The notes under the pieces: model-generated
Databases searched by the model: none
The model's input: the letters and a program-made list of their open reading frames with translations, nothing else
What the model was told of the DNA's origin: nothing
Assembly (NCBI GenBank): GCA_015680905.1
Contig: CM027377.1
Coordinates: 63,323,501 to 63,387,500 of the forward strand
Source: Coptis chinensis
Lineage: Eukaryota; Streptophyta; Magnoliopsida; Ranunculales; Ranunculaceae
Length of the DNA stretch: 64,000 bases
Reading direction: 5' to 3'
Part shown: piece by piece, positions 24,082 through 36,030 of the stretch
How positions within the stretch are numbered: position 1 is the first letter of the stretch
Layout: each line of letters starts with the position of its first letter
Program-made: the position numbers and the translations under genes

Positions 24082-24991
24082 GTGTTTCGAAGAATGTTGT
24101 GTTTTGATGTTAATTTGTCTTTATTTATTTTATGGTTTTATTAGTTTGGATATTAGTTCAGTAATTAAATTAGAATTTGGGTTTGATGTTGTTTGAATTA
24201 CATTTTTTTTAATATAATTTTGGTTATGTTCAAATTGTGCGTGTTTTTATCATCAATCCCACCTTCCCGAATCGTTTGGGGGTGGTATTATTTCACCCTA
24301 GCACAATTCGTTATATGCTCATCTTTTGTAAAATTGTTTTGGAGTGAGGGTTGACAATTTGGCCGATATCGGCATATCTATGATTATATGTGATGGCAAC
24401 ATGAAATTTATGAGAATTTAGAAGTTACTATTCTAGATTCAAATAAGATATATTACATTTAGAATAGAATCCGAATATGGGTTGTTTCCGCTTTCGGTTT
24501 GAAACTTGTTGTTTCCGACAATTGCCTTTAAAAAATTTGGCAACTTGCGAATCGGTTTAGGAACCCAAACCCTATATAAACTTCATTCATTCTCCACACA
24601 AAACTCACATCTCCCACATTCAACCATCACCCTTCACTCCCACGCCTTCTTTTCCTTCTCACATTCAGCGGTTCAAGAAACTTCGAGGCGCACCGCCCTC
24701 TTGTGGAGCGCCACTTGCGCCTTAAGTATCGCCACAAATTCTAGTTAGAGTGCACTGCGCTTCAACACAAGCGCACCGCGCTTTAGAGTATCAGAACTTC
24801 GAAAACCATCGAGGCGCATTACGCCCATACGAGCGCCACCTACGCCCAAGTGCTTGGAAATCCAATTCTTTAGAGCGCTACCTGCGCCCCATCTGAGCAC
24901 ACCTGCGCCCTGATTTCCGTAGACGCGAAATTTCTGATTTTGGGTGAGTTGTTCCAGGATCGTCGCAGCTATTCCAGAGAGTAGTTATGAG
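24082..24991 (+). other. Spacer between Athila-2 extra ORFs, with GC-rich minisatellite
   Basis: No gene is seen. The left part is AT-rich. From about 24650 to 24930 there are imperfect repeats around GAGCGCCACcTGCGCC and its variants, the same vocabulary as the leader minisatellite at 13335. Confidence 0.65.
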
Positions 24992-25915
24992 ATGACATCT
25001 CCTATAGTCATTCTTGAACAGTCGTTCGAAGACTTGATGGGAACCGATACCTATGGAGCATCGTTCCGCGAGCGGATCATGCAGTTAGGATGGCGGTATC
25101 TTCTGGTGAGGGATGACAATTCTTTTTCACCTCAGCTAACTGAATTTTTCTATAATCATATTACATTTTATTGTAACCAAGAAGGAGAACAAAAATTTTC
25201 CCTTGCAATTAATGACACGACTATAGAATTCAGTAAGTATTTGGTAGCTTTGGTTTCAAGATTGCCCTTGCCTGACCCTATGTTCACATGGGGGTATATG
25301 ACCGATAACTCATACCTCTATGAATATACATATTTCTATGAGTATTATAGAGGAGGGGTATTTCGTGTCATGGACCAAGGGCGATATAGCATAGCCCTTG
25401 GTAGCCTATCTCTCAACGTAGGTACAACCATGTTATTCATTATGATGAATATTTTAGGGGAACGGCAATTTACTTCTGCCAATAGTACCACTGGTGACGT
25501 TTTCCTTGCTTTAGCTGAGGGACGTCGCCGATATGACATTCCCCGAGTTTTAGTGGCTACTCTAAAAAGAGCCCATACCATGAGGAATAAGTATCTTCTT
25601 ATGCCTGTTTTGGTTGGCCGCATTATCTTGTGATTGCTTACCGAATTCTGTACCCGGTTCGGATTGGAAAAAGTTTGAAATCATGAGACCCACCAATCGC
25701 AGTAGTCAGATCATTCCGAGCCATGACTTGGCCGGGATGGCAGGTGCAACCTCATTTGGTTGCCCTTTACACCCCATCAGACCAAGTAACACTCGAGAGA
25801 TTAGCAATGGTTGATGATACATGACGGAAGGCATGGCAAGTTGTTATGGCATGGCAGATCGCGAAAGAACCCCCTTTGAAAGAGAAAAAGAATGACGACG
25901 AAAGCGGGAGTGCAG
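24992..25915 (+). pseudogene. Athila extra ORF Y, copy 2
   Basis: It is open from the ATG at 24992, chosen because it matches the start in copy 1, to 25633 (213 residues). It then shifts frame and stays similar to copy 1 to about 25915, ending in a basic, lysine/glutamate-rich tail (KEPPLKEKKNDDES). Motifs shared with copy 1 include EQSFEDLMGT, PLPDPMFTWGYMTDNSYLYE and LNVGTTMLFIMMNILG. It follows ORF X, downstream of pol. I do not recognise a function. The sequence has no signal peptide or clear transmembrane helix, so I do not call it an envelope-like protein. A GCAG|GTAAGT donor-like site follows the tail. Confidence 0.6.
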
Positions 25916-27723
25916 GTAAGTTTTTATTTCCAGTTAGTGTCTGTTTATGTCTCAAGCAAGTAATTTCTTACTACCCCATAACGGGTGGAACTCCTATAGA
26001 GTTATTCGTCGGTTTTATTTTCTATATTAGTATGTTATAACTTTGTTTTGCGGATGTTCCCGAATTTCCGCACGCTTCAATGGTATTTTTCCTACCCTCT
26101 TTATTTAAAATACTTTGAGGACAAAAAGCATGCTTCTTATTTGGGGGTGCATCGAAGCACGTGTAATTAAGGCATCTGTTAGGATATAGATATGTATAAT
26201 ATGCATTTGTTTTCTAGTTAAAATTTCAAAAATTCAAAAATATAAATAAATAAGTTTACGCTATACACTTAGGAATATTGGTATTGTTTTCTTTCTCTAT
26301 GCTCTTAATAATCTAGAAGTCTCACGTAGCTTTTGCATTAGAATAATTTTTAGAAACTTAGGTTAATATGTAGGTAATAATCTTTGCATCTATCTATAAA
26401 TATATTACATGAGTATCTACGATTGTTAGCAGTAAGTTTCTAAAATCTAGGCTAGAGTACTTATTCTACAAATCCTGTAAGAATATAGCATAAAGCCTTA
26501 TATGAGCGAAACATTTGAGGAATGACACAAGGGAGAAGTAAAATCCGGATAGAGAAATCACACGTCCACTTACTTGATCACTATACCATATCCTAAGCGA
26601 GAATTTAGGCCCTCTTTGGATCGATATAGCCAGAAATTCAACCCTTATGAAATTATTTTCCGCTAGTCGCCCCTCTGAGCCTTTCCTTAGCCTTTCATAA
26701 ACCGCAAAATCCTTTAACCTATTACAAAACCAATAAAAATAAAAAAAATTAGCCTACCCATTCTTTGAATAAGTCTGAGAATAGAGATGAAGAATAGAAA
26801 AGAGAAAGACCTTCGAAATCAAGAATTTGTTAGTCGCTTCAAATAAGAAAAGAAAGTTTCCATCCAAATAAAAAAATAATAATAATAATAAATAAATAAA
26901 GATGTAGAACTCCAAAAATAGAATCAAAGGAGTCAAAAGCCAAAGAAAAAGAAAAATATGGCTAAGGATGAGAACTAAGTGTAGAAGCAAAAGTAAGGAA
27001 CAAGGTTTTCTCTAACTTACATAATACGAAAACTCTATTATCTCAGACTTGTCCTTTTTGAATATCCATTTCCTTCTTTCTTAAACCATCTCCTAAACCC
27101 CGCAACACCTAATAAAGACCTCTAGCTCAATTATGAATAGGTTAGTGTGATAGTAAGTGGCAGATGTGTTTGATCGACTCCGGCTTCCTTGTGTGTCATT
27201 GAGTTGTAAGGTAAAGTGTGCCCACTGCACACTAGAGTAGCAAAACTTGAGCGGAAAAATCAGAGTGGTTTTTGTCTTGACATTTATGTGAGGACCTACT
27301 TAAGGACGCTATTACAAGTTTTCATAAATGGACCTGCTATTGCATTTCATAGTATTACTCATTGTATATATGTTTATTGTAGAAGATTGATTATTATGCA
27401 TATATTAGCTTAGGTTTCGACTTGATTATTCTATATTCATTGCTAGTGAGATGTATAGTTAATTTAGAGCATGAATAAGGAAACAATAGTTTTATTTCTT
27501 AGTCGTTGTATTATAGATGAAGTTTGTGAGTACCTTCACTAGAAAACTCTCACGAGGCTATAACTCGTCTACTAGGGAATTCCTAGTGGTTTAAGGCCTT
27601 GTTGCATATGGTCAATGCAATCGCACTCAGCGAAACGAGATTAGTTAGAACTCCATTTTTGGTCACTTATTCTAATTTCTCATATTTGCTTGAGGACAAG
27701 CAAAATGCTGTTTGGGGGTGGTT
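25916..27723 (+). other. Athila-2 long non-coding 3' region and polypurine tract
   Basis: No gene is seen. The region is conserved with 3796-5659 and, in inverted form, with 9200-10294, so it is a family feature and not filler. It has an internal PPT-like motif (ttatttgggggtgc) near 26138 and ends in gctgtttgggggtggtt right before the 3' LTR, the expected plus-strand primer. Confidence 0.75.
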
Positions 27724-29203
27724 TGATAAGAGCCCAAAACTGTAGTTTTAACCCCTTAACAATCATACTTTTAGACCAATTATGTGAGTAATAAATAAGA
27801 GTTAACACTGATTACGTGTTTTTATGTATTTCAGGCAGTAAAGTCAATTATATGCATAAATGTGCTACTTTGGCGAGATAAAGGAGCAAGGATTGGTTGC
27901 TAAGAAGTTCTGTGATAAAGGCCAAGATTCAAGGAGACAAAGCCTTCGTAAAGCCCGGTCAAAAGCTGAAAAGTCAACACGGGCAGAAACAGTGCACAAG
28001 TCGGCAGAACTTCCGAAGACTATATCTTTGGACTCAAACCTCGGAATTGGGCCTACCTTATGCCAAAACAACCACCTCGGAAAGAGATTTCCAATGGTCC
28101 AAGCCTTGGCCAAATCAGAGGAGCAGAAGTGGACAAAAAGCCTGTTGAAGAAAAATCCAGCTGAAGAGCCCTTTTCGGACTGAAAGAATTGGGTTTTGGG
28201 CCCGATTTTCCGGCCCAAAACATGGCTCTAAGCCCATACATGATTTTTGGATCTGAAGCATATAAAAACAAAAAATTTAGCTCTTCGAAAGGGGTAGCTA
28301 ATTATACCTAAAATATAGATAATTCTAGATCTAATTTTAATTGTTTTTAATTAAGTTTAGTTTCATTTCATTCCTTGTTTTAGATTAAACCTTGAAAATA
28401 TTGTTATTACTTGATTAGATAAATAAAATAGTAGATTCTTGTTCATTTTGATTTTTGTCCTTTACAATTGTTTAGATCTAAATTCCTTTATTACTTGTTA
28501 TTCATTTCCTATTTATTACCTCAGATTTCAATTATTGTTTAGTAAAATTGCATAAGATAGAAGTTTTATATGATGTCTAGTTTTAATTTAATGGGAAATG
28601 ATAGTAGTATGACTCAAGGCTAAACCTCCATTAGAAATCGTTGAAGAAGCCTTGACGAAGCTTGATCCTTGTTAACTTAGAAATCGTCGTGAGAGTTTAT
28701 TCCACTCTAGAAGGTCGTTGATTCGCCATGAGAATGGGTGGATGACCTCACATGCTAGTTATTGATTGGTAGAGATGCCATGTATAATTAGGGATTAAAA
28801 TTACTATTTTGATATGCGAAGCATTCAATTTGGATCACGATGAGTCTTTGTTAGTTGATTAAGTCGAGTTAAGGTGGATTCAATTCCCTTTAATTCTTTA
28901 TCTAGATTCAAACCCTTAGCATTCTATCATTTCGTTATTCATAACTTGTTAAATTGAATTCACCTCGTAGTATAGAATTCCCCTCGTAAATCTCTCATTA
29001 GACTTTGGACTGATTAGTTGACACGAAACCATCGCATGCTAAAGAACGAGGAGTGGAACGAATCATTTACTCCCCTATATCTCAATAGGATTGAGAGTAA
29101 AAATATCTTTGATAAATCTTGTAACAAAGCAGTTTTAGTTTTACTTTCGTTTAGAGTTTCATCGCTTTATTCATTAGTATAATTATTCATTTTACGATTA
29201 TCA
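27724..29203 (+). repeat. 3' LTR of Athila-2
   Basis: It is 1480 bp, with the same ends as the 5' LTR and a TATAAAAA at about 28260. It is followed at once by the CTCCT duplication and resumed copia coding sequence. Confidence 0.95.
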
Positions 29204-32200
29204 CTCCTCTAGTTGTCCCAAATCAGTCATTACTAATGCTAATGGTGTGTAGGGCAGGGAATCGGGTCGGGTAGACCCGAATCTGACCCGACCCGATTAT
29301 CGAATATATCTAGTTCGGGTTGATTTTTGTATCCGTTTATGTATTCGGGTCGGATTCGGATTCGGGTATGTCGGGTTCGGGTTTAGGTTCGGATATAATT
29401 TTTGGGATTTTTTTGAATTTTTAGTGTTATCCGATCGGGTTAGTCGGATTCGGATATTAAATTTCGGATATAATCGGGTTCAGGTTCGAATACTGTGAAA
29501 TTATTCGGATTCGGATTCGGATATAGCTATATCCGACCCGAACCCGACCCGATCCCTGCCCTAATGGTGTGTCATCTCCAGTTGGTGGTATTGGCACTAT
29601 ACCTTTGTCCCCTTCTTTATCTATCCATGATGTTTTATTCGTTCTGTCACTAAATTGTAACCTTCTCTCTGTTAGCCAATTAACCAAATCTAATAATTGT
29701 GTTGCCTTGTTTTTTCCCACTCACTGTATTTTTCAGAACACCTATACCAAGGAGAGGATTGGCAGTGGTAAACAAAGTAGAGGATTGTACTATCTGGAGG
29801 ATGGTTTTCAACGGTCTAATCAAGGAGTACAAGCTCATGTTATGAGTGACGATAAGGTTAATAAAAATAAAAATGAGATTTAGCTTTGGCATAGACGACT
29901 AGGACATCCCTCATTTGGTTATCTTAGGAGATTATTCCCCTCTTTAGTTAATGGTTGTAGTCTTTCTGATTTTGCTTGTGAAACCTGTGTAATGGCGAAA
30001 AGCCATCGTTCTGTTTTCCCTTCGAGTGATAATAAATCTGTTGCTCTTTTTTCTTTAGTTCATTCAGATGTGTGGGGTCCTGCCCCACATCCTACACATA
30101 ACGGGATGAAATGGTTTATTACTTTTGTCGATGACTGCACTCGGATGACCTGGGTATATTTTTTAAAACATAAAAGTGATGTTTGTACAGTTTTTCCCCT
30201 TTTCCATCAGATGGTGCTCAAACAGTTTGGCATCTCTGTAAAGGTTGTTCGCTCTGATAATGGGGGTGAGTATTTCAAAAAGGAATTGACTGGCTTTCTA
30301 CATTCGGCTAGTATTATACATGAAACATCTTGCTCTTATTCCCCTCAGCAAAATGGGGTTGGAGAACAAAAAAACAGACATCTTTTAGAGATTACTCGGT
30401 CTTTATTAATTGGTGGTCATGTCCCATCTCACTTATGGGGTAAGGCTTTGAACTCTGCTGTTTACTTAATGAATCGTACACCCTCTAGTGTTGTCCAATT
30501 TCGGAGACCCTTAGATGTGCTTTCTGACCACTGTACGCTTCCGCTCATTGTTCATTTAGCACCCTATATCTTCGGGTGTGTGGTGTATGTTCACTTACAT
30601 ACACAACAACGCACCAAACTTGATCCACGTGCGTTGAAGTGTGTCTTTGTTGGGTATGGCTCAACTCAGAAGGGTTATAAGTGTTATCATCCATCATCTG
30701 AAAAAAAAATTGTCTCAATAGATGTCATTTTTCATGAACACGACCTTTTTTATACAGAGATCATTGATTCTTCCCTTCAGGGGGAGAATAGATATGAAAT
30801 GCAGAATCATGATGATATAATGGTCTTTGATTTATCGGGACCACAATCACCTAGTGATACAAACTCAATAGAAGAAGTCGTCGATGCAACCTCCACTAAG
30901 TGTTCAAATGAAGGATGTGAAGATCAAATCCATGATAGTACATTACCTCCTACAACGGATCCACTAATCCAATCTTCTCCAAAACAATCTTCTCCAAAAG
31001 ACCCATTAGAGGTATCGCCTGACTCTGTTATTGTTGATTCTAATATTCATAATGTTAACCTACCTAGTCTTATTGTTGATTATAATATTCATGATGTTAA
31101 CCTACCTAGTCTTAATTCTGGATGAGTTCAATATCATCTTCCACCTCGATCTAACCATGGCCAACCACCAATTAAATATAAACATGATCCTAAAGCTAAA
31201 GTGAAATATCCCATAAGCAATCATGTGTCATCCCACAAGTTGTCTAAGTCATTTGCATCTTATGTACTCTAGTTATCATCTGTCTCTATTCCTAGTAAAA
31301 TGCAGGAAGCTTTAGCAGATTCTAGATAGACCAAAGCTATGGCAGAAGAAATGGCAGCACTGAAAAAGAATGCCACTGGGGAACTTGTAATCTTACCAAA
31401 GGGAAAGAAGACAGTGGGGTGCAGATGGGTATTTACAGTCAAGCTCAAAGCAGGTGGGGCTATTGAGAGATACAAAGCTCGGTTGGTTGCGAAAGGGTAT
31501 ACATAATCTTATGGTGTAGATTATCAAGAAACTTTTGCACCGGTTGCTAAACTTAATACTGTGAGAGTACTTTTGTCATTAGCAGCTAACAAAGATTGGC
31601 CTCTTCTTCAGTTTGATGTAAAAAATGATTTCCTGCATGGAGATCTTACTAAAGAAGTATATATGAATCCTCCCCCAGGTATACCAGAATACTCAGATAC
31701 AACAATGGTCTATAAACTAAATAAGGCATTGTATGGGTAAAAACAATCTCCAAGAGCTTGGTTTGGCAGGTTCACCAAGTTTATGAAGAAGTTCGGCTAC
31801 AAACAAAGCAACTCGGATCACACTTTGTTTTTAAAACACAGAAGAGGTAAAATTACTACTTTGATTATCTATGTTGATTATATGGTGGTGACTGGTGATG
31901 ATCATGAGGAGATTTCTAGTTTACAACAGTATCTGGCTTCTGAGTTTGAAGTGAAACAACTCGGAGACCTTAAATATTTCCTTGGGATTGAGGCAGCCCG
32001 ATCAAAAAATGGTATTTTCTTATCCCAGCAGAAATATATTCTTGATTTATTATCTGAGACTAGAATGCTCGGATGTAAGCTAGTTGATACTTCCATTGAG
32101 CAGAACCACAAGTTGTTTCTATGTTTGAATGCAACTCCTACCGATAAGGGTAGATATCATAAGCTTGTAGGGAAACTGATCTATTTATCGCATACTAGAC

Positions 32201-32825
32201 CAAATATTACGTATACGGTTAGTGTCGTGAGTCAATTCATGCATGACCCACGTAAACCTCATATGGATGCTATATAGCACATATTGAGATATTTGAAATC
32301 TTCTCCGGGTAAAGGCTTATTGTTCTCGAAACATGATCACCTAAAAGTAGAAGGCTACACTGATGCAGATTAGGGTGTTCAAATTACAAATGTAAGGTCT
32401 ACCTCAGGATACTTCACTTTTGTAGGTGGAAACCTTGTGACTTGAAGGAGTAAAAACAGCTAGTAGTATCGAGATCAAGTGCTGAAGCTGAATATAGAGG
32501 TATGGCATATGGGGTATGTGAGTTACTGTGGTTGAGAAACTTGTTGATGGACTTGGGTGTTAAACCAAAAGTGGAAATGAACCTGTATTATGACAATACA
32601 TCAGCTATAGAGATAGCTTATAATCATGTTCAACATGATCCGACGAAGCATATGGAGATTGATAGACATTTTATCAAAGAGAAACTTGAAGCTAGAATTA
32701 TTACTTTTCCATTTGTAAAGTTTGAAGACCAACTAGCAGATGTCCTTACTAAGGTAGTGGCTAGCAAGGTGTTTAATGATTCTATTGCCAAGTTGGGTAT
32801 GTGCAATATCTACGCACCAACTTGA
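29204..32825 (+). pseudogene. copia pol: integrase, RT and RNase H (continuation of gag-pol)
   Basis: This continues the frame broken at 11716. The integrase part has the LWHRRLGHPS pre-integrase motif and the core residues in HSDVWGP, VRSDNGGEYF and QQNGVGEQKNR, so all three catalytic positions are present. RT begins near 31420 (WVFTVKLKAGGAIERYKARL). The catalytic YVDD box reads YVDYMVVTG, so one essential aspartate is lost. RNase H follows at about 32340-32825 with the copia end motif QLADVLTK. Stops lie at 29881, 31124, 31273, 31504, 31738, 32275 and 32371 or close to these, and a MITE sits at 29251. The element cannot encode its own enzymes. Confidence 0.92.
29251..29562 (+). mobile_element. 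312-bp MITE with GGGTCGGGT-type termini
   Basis: It has perfect 10-bp terminal inverted repeats, AGGGCAGGGA and TCCCTGCCCT, with imperfect inverted GGGTCGGGT/ACCCGACCC sequence inside them. The flanking 10 bases AATGGTGTGT are exactly repeated (29241-29250 and 29563-29572). Removing the element and one repeat restores the copia reading frame. It has no coding capacity. The 10-bp duplication fits Mutator-type better than the 8 bp of hAT, although the G-rich ends recall plant hAT MITEs. Confidence 0.88.
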
Positions 32826-33036
32826 GGGGGTGCTGAAATAAGGTAGGGCGCGGGGCGCGCTAACTCTCCTGGAGGTTCGTCAAGACAAAAGCGTGGGGCG
32901 CGCTTACTCTCCTGGAGGTTCGTCAAGACAAGAGCGCAGAGTGCACCCTTGTCCAGGCATATCCAAGCGCTGGGCGTGCTTACTCTTTTCAAGTTGGGCA
33001 TGTGCATATCCACGCACCAACTTGAGGGGGGGGGGG
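32790..33036 (+). repeat. Duplicated copia 3' end with GC-rich tandem units and two polypurine tracts
   Basis: The stretch caagttgggtatgtgcaata ... cttgaggggg at 32790-32831 recurs at 32990-33036 as a near copy. Between them lie two copies of a 40-bp GC-rich unit (GGGGCGCGCTTACTCTCCTG type) and a decayed third. Both flanking copies end in a G-rich polypurine tract. The second has a run of 12 G and abuts the LTR. Confidence 0.8.
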
Positions 33037-33225
33037 TGTTAGAATATTTGATACTATATTTAGTATTAGGAAATATCTTATGTATTTAGAAGTATCTTCT
33101 GTATTTAGTAAGAGTATTATCTTCTCCTAGATATGTGGATCTATGAGATCTCTGTATTCATGTATATATACTACTAGAAACATCAATAAAGATTATCAAA
33201 ACTATCCATTAAAACATCTTTGACA
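33037..33225 (+). repeat. 3' LTR of copia element
   Basis: It is 189 bp, has the same ends as the 5' LTR, and is followed by AATAC. Confidence 0.92.
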
Positions 33226-33816
33226 AATACACCACCCCAAATAAGTTTGGGGCGTGGGTTGTTTGATATATAATGAGAAATACATGGTTTATTGTACCAA
33301 GGATAATTATTCTACTATGAATTTTTGGGTTTTTGTATTTTTGAAAACATATATAGTGCAGATATAGTGCAGAATATCTAACATGCATGCATGATTATTA
33401 TTACACTAACAAGTGCGAAACATAAAGTATGTAAAGAACTATCTAAACGGACACATATAAAATGCGTGTGTGTGTTTTATCATAATTGTTTCTCTCAATA
33501 AAAATGTATCTATAACCATATAGAGGGTTTGACAAGAAAATAAAATTATATGTTGATCCGTTATCATTTTGGTTACTCCGGGGTGTATAATTTTTATTTT
33601 TATATCCTCAGGTTTTGAAAACTATGTAGAGATGTTATAAAGATACTCATGCCTAACAACAGTGATTCTGAATGCTAGTTTTTTAAAACAAACCATAACT
33701 GGTGATCTCAGGCAACTTTCGTGTCAGCTATTTATTAAACCCAATCCAGTCAAACTGTGGCTTCAGTTATACGTGTTAGGGGATTTACTGTGCAAAACGT
33801 AATGAGAGAGTTTATC

Positions 33817-34150
33817 TTATTGGACACTAGTGGGTGGTGGAACTAGGTCTCTTTGGTGGATTTTGGTAGTTCTGGTTAAAATGGGATGGAACCAATACTC
33901 TGTTATGATTGTTGTAGATACCTTGTCCTTGTCTGTTATTTGGTGGTTTGACATGATTAGTAAGCGAACCCTAGAGGTGGTTGGGTTTGTGGATAAGTAT
34001 TTGAATGTTGCCTCCATGCTGCATTTGGTACATTGAAAGCACAGACTTCTTCTGGTGGAAGTGATGAGATGTTGGTGAGCAAGAGACAATTGGTATCTGT
34101 GTGGTTTAGGCTTAAACAGAAATTGCATGGTGATATGGGCAACCCTTAGT
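33817..34150 (-). pseudogene. Gag zinc-knuckle fragment, Athila type
   Basis: It contains SPCNFCLSLNHTDTNC, which matches the Athila-2 gag knuckle (NPCNFCLSPEHPDSYC) in spacing and sequence. It is followed by VPNAAWRQHSNTYPQTQPP, like the region after the knuckle in Athila-2. Frames change within it. It would be the RNA-binding end of gag. Confidence 0.65.
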
Positions 34151-34615
34151 AACACATAACTAATCTTCAAACCGCCCTTAGAAGAATGGAGATTGCGTAC
34201 TTCTAAGGGTTGGTCTATGTGGAATCCATTGCCCGTTTTGTTTTTGGAAAAATCACATAACTATTGATGTATCGAGAATCTTTCATAATGGGAATGGAGA
34301 CAAACAACTATTTTGACAAAGAAATGTAAAATAAATAAAAATAAAATTGTATACTCGCTCTATAGGGTCACACTTACTCAAACAACGAGTAAAAAGTGGT
34401 TTACAAAGAATATGCGAGATATACGTGGACTAAGGTTCCGGCGCTTACAACCACACACTCCAAGAGGAGGGCCCGATTACCTTAATGATGCACTCCCATG
34501 GAATGCATCGAGAAAATATGATATGAATCTTTTATAGTCAGATATTTGAGACTATATGTGGGGTCGTTTTAAGTCAGATTCCCCAAGACTATGCATAAGA
34601 TGGATGATATATTTG

Positions 34616-35440
34616 TTAACGATATAGTAATAGTCTAAACAGTTTGGGATCAATCCAGAAAAACATATTAAAATATTTACCCCCAAACAAAATGAAATGA
34701 TGTAATTGGAGTGTAAGATGCAGAATGATAAGAAAATGCTTGTGTAACCCATCATGGAATTTATGCAATGACCCATCATAGTTGAATTGTCCAAAAGAGT
34801 GAGAGGTTGATAGTATATGTCCTTCATGAAGCTCAAATGATAGGGAATAGGACATACCAGGTTTCTCAACTACTAAGTTGATGGACTCTTGCTTTTGTAT
34901 ATTAGGCAAAGTCTCTTTATTGGGAAGGTTTAGAAAATTATGAATGATCTCAAAGGTAATTGGCTTAAGTGCGAATTTGAGGTTTCTTTGAAATGGTTTC
35001 GTGGTGCAGTCCTCAGAAATTGATAGATTTTTTATGAATGGTGGTTGGATTTCAAGAGGTGTTAATTTGGGATGGTGATGGTTGGGTGGTGGTTCTTCAC
35101 ATGATCTCGAGGACTCAAAGAATTCTTCATCTAGTTTTGGCGTTTCCACAAGATTGTAGTTCATATCTACAATGGTAAGGATGTCACAAATTTGTTCCAT
35201 TGATAAGTCTTTAATGGCCAAACTAAATTGAAATCCACTTTCCACCATAGATTTTATTCCCTTTTTTCCAAACACTTCATTTTCTTTGTCCTCTCTACCT
35301 AGATTTTCATAAATTTTCTCAATGCCATTTTTCAAATGTGTCGAATCTAATACATGCTCTTGAGTTTTTTCTGATGGAGTTTTCTCATTTATGGGTGGTG
35401 ATGCATTAATACATGTGAGAGAAACTGTGACTTCGGGCAT
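34616..35440 (-). pseudogene. Unrecognised 274-residue ORF of the inverted element
   Basis: It is open for 274 codons. It is acidic and proline-rich in the middle (EEPPPNHHHPKLTPLEIQPP) and has a SYSLSFELHEGHILS stretch. The part beyond about residue 220 runs into sequence resembling the non-coding Athila tail (ilfGGKYFNMFF comes from a gtttgggggtaaat motif), so the true end is uncertain. It could be a gag-linked region special to this non-autonomous family. I do not recognise it. Confidence 0.4.
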
Positions 35441-36030
35441 ATAGTCATCGTCATAATAGCTGGAACTCTCACTAAGTCAGGTGGAGGTTGATGGGGATTT
35501 GATTGGTCATGAGTATCAGGATGGGCTTCAGCAACTGCCTTTGTTATAGTAACACCTTGTTTCTCTTGTTGGATAGGTTCTGGACTGGTGGGAAGAATAT
35601 TAGTCTTAGATGTGGCATCAATTGAATCAGATTGGAGAAAGTATAAGATAGTTGCTATTTGCTGAGTTAGTATTTTTTGCTTGGCCATTTGCTGGTAAAG
35701 TCTGTGATAGATGGTGGAGTGGAATATGAATTTGATATGGATGGTGATGTGAATGGTAATGGGCTTTGGTTGAAACCGTACTCTGACTGAGCAGGTGGAT
35801 ATATGAATGGTGGTTAACTATTTGTGGTGGAACTCCATGAATTGTCGACATGATTAGAAAACTCTTGAGTGTGTTACTAGGGAAGTTTGAAAATTGAGGT
35901 TCATAATCGTAAAGATTTCCTATAGTAAACTCGAATTCGGTATATGATGGACAATAGGATAACCAGTGATAAGGACTACCGCAAAAAGAACAAGGTTCTG
36001 GGTTTGCATTGTAATTCCATGATGGTTGTT
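35441..36030 (-). pseudogene. Second gag-like zinc-knuckle region
   Basis: The sequence at about 36005-35940 translates to PCSFCGSPYHWLSYCPSY, a C-x2-C-x4-H-x4-C knuckle in a different context from the one at 34100. It is followed by histidine-, serine- and proline-rich sequence in shifting frames (35851-35389). With the previous two entries it forms a gag-like block without any pol. It may be the N-terminal side of the same broken gene. Confidence 0.45.

Larger units (their letters stand above)
11722..29203 (+). mobile_element. Athila-type Ty3/gypsy retrotransposon (Athila-2), complete with both LTRs
   Basis: LTRs at 11722-13202 and 27724-29203 start TGATAAG and end TTATCA. The target duplication CTCCT is exact (11717-11721 and 29204-29208). 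Internal order is primer site, GC-rich leader, gag, protease, RT, RNase H, integrase, a tandem triplication, two extra ORFs, a 1.8-kb non-coding region and a polypurine tract. It is 17.5 kb, long even for Athila, about 2.4 kb of which is due to the triplication. By eye I count about 70 differences between the LTRs (near 5%). All pol genes carry stops. Confidence 0.95.
10295..33225 (+). mobile_element. Ty1/copia LTR retrotransposon, split by Athila-2 and a MITE
   Basis: It has 189-bp LTRs at 10295-10483 and 33037-33225, and an exact 5-bp target duplication AATAC at 10290-10294 and 33226-33230. A primer-binding site lies at 10484, and the gag-pol order is gag, protease, integrase, reverse transcriptase, RNase H, which identifies Ty1/copia. 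The LTRs differ at 11 of 189 positions by my count. Athila-2 entered between protease and the following region (CTCCT duplication), and removing it restores the reading frame. Several in-frame stops and a changed catalytic motif show the element is dead. Confidence 0.93.

Noticed and set aside
25905-25945. Splice donor and acceptor after ORF Y as evidence of a spliced env message
   Set aside because: A GTAAGT and a ttccag lie within 25 bases, too close for a plant intron, and there is no second exon.
34313-34537. Small plus-strand ORF in the inverted element
   Set aside because: It has no recognisable domain and lies against the gag-like minus strand.
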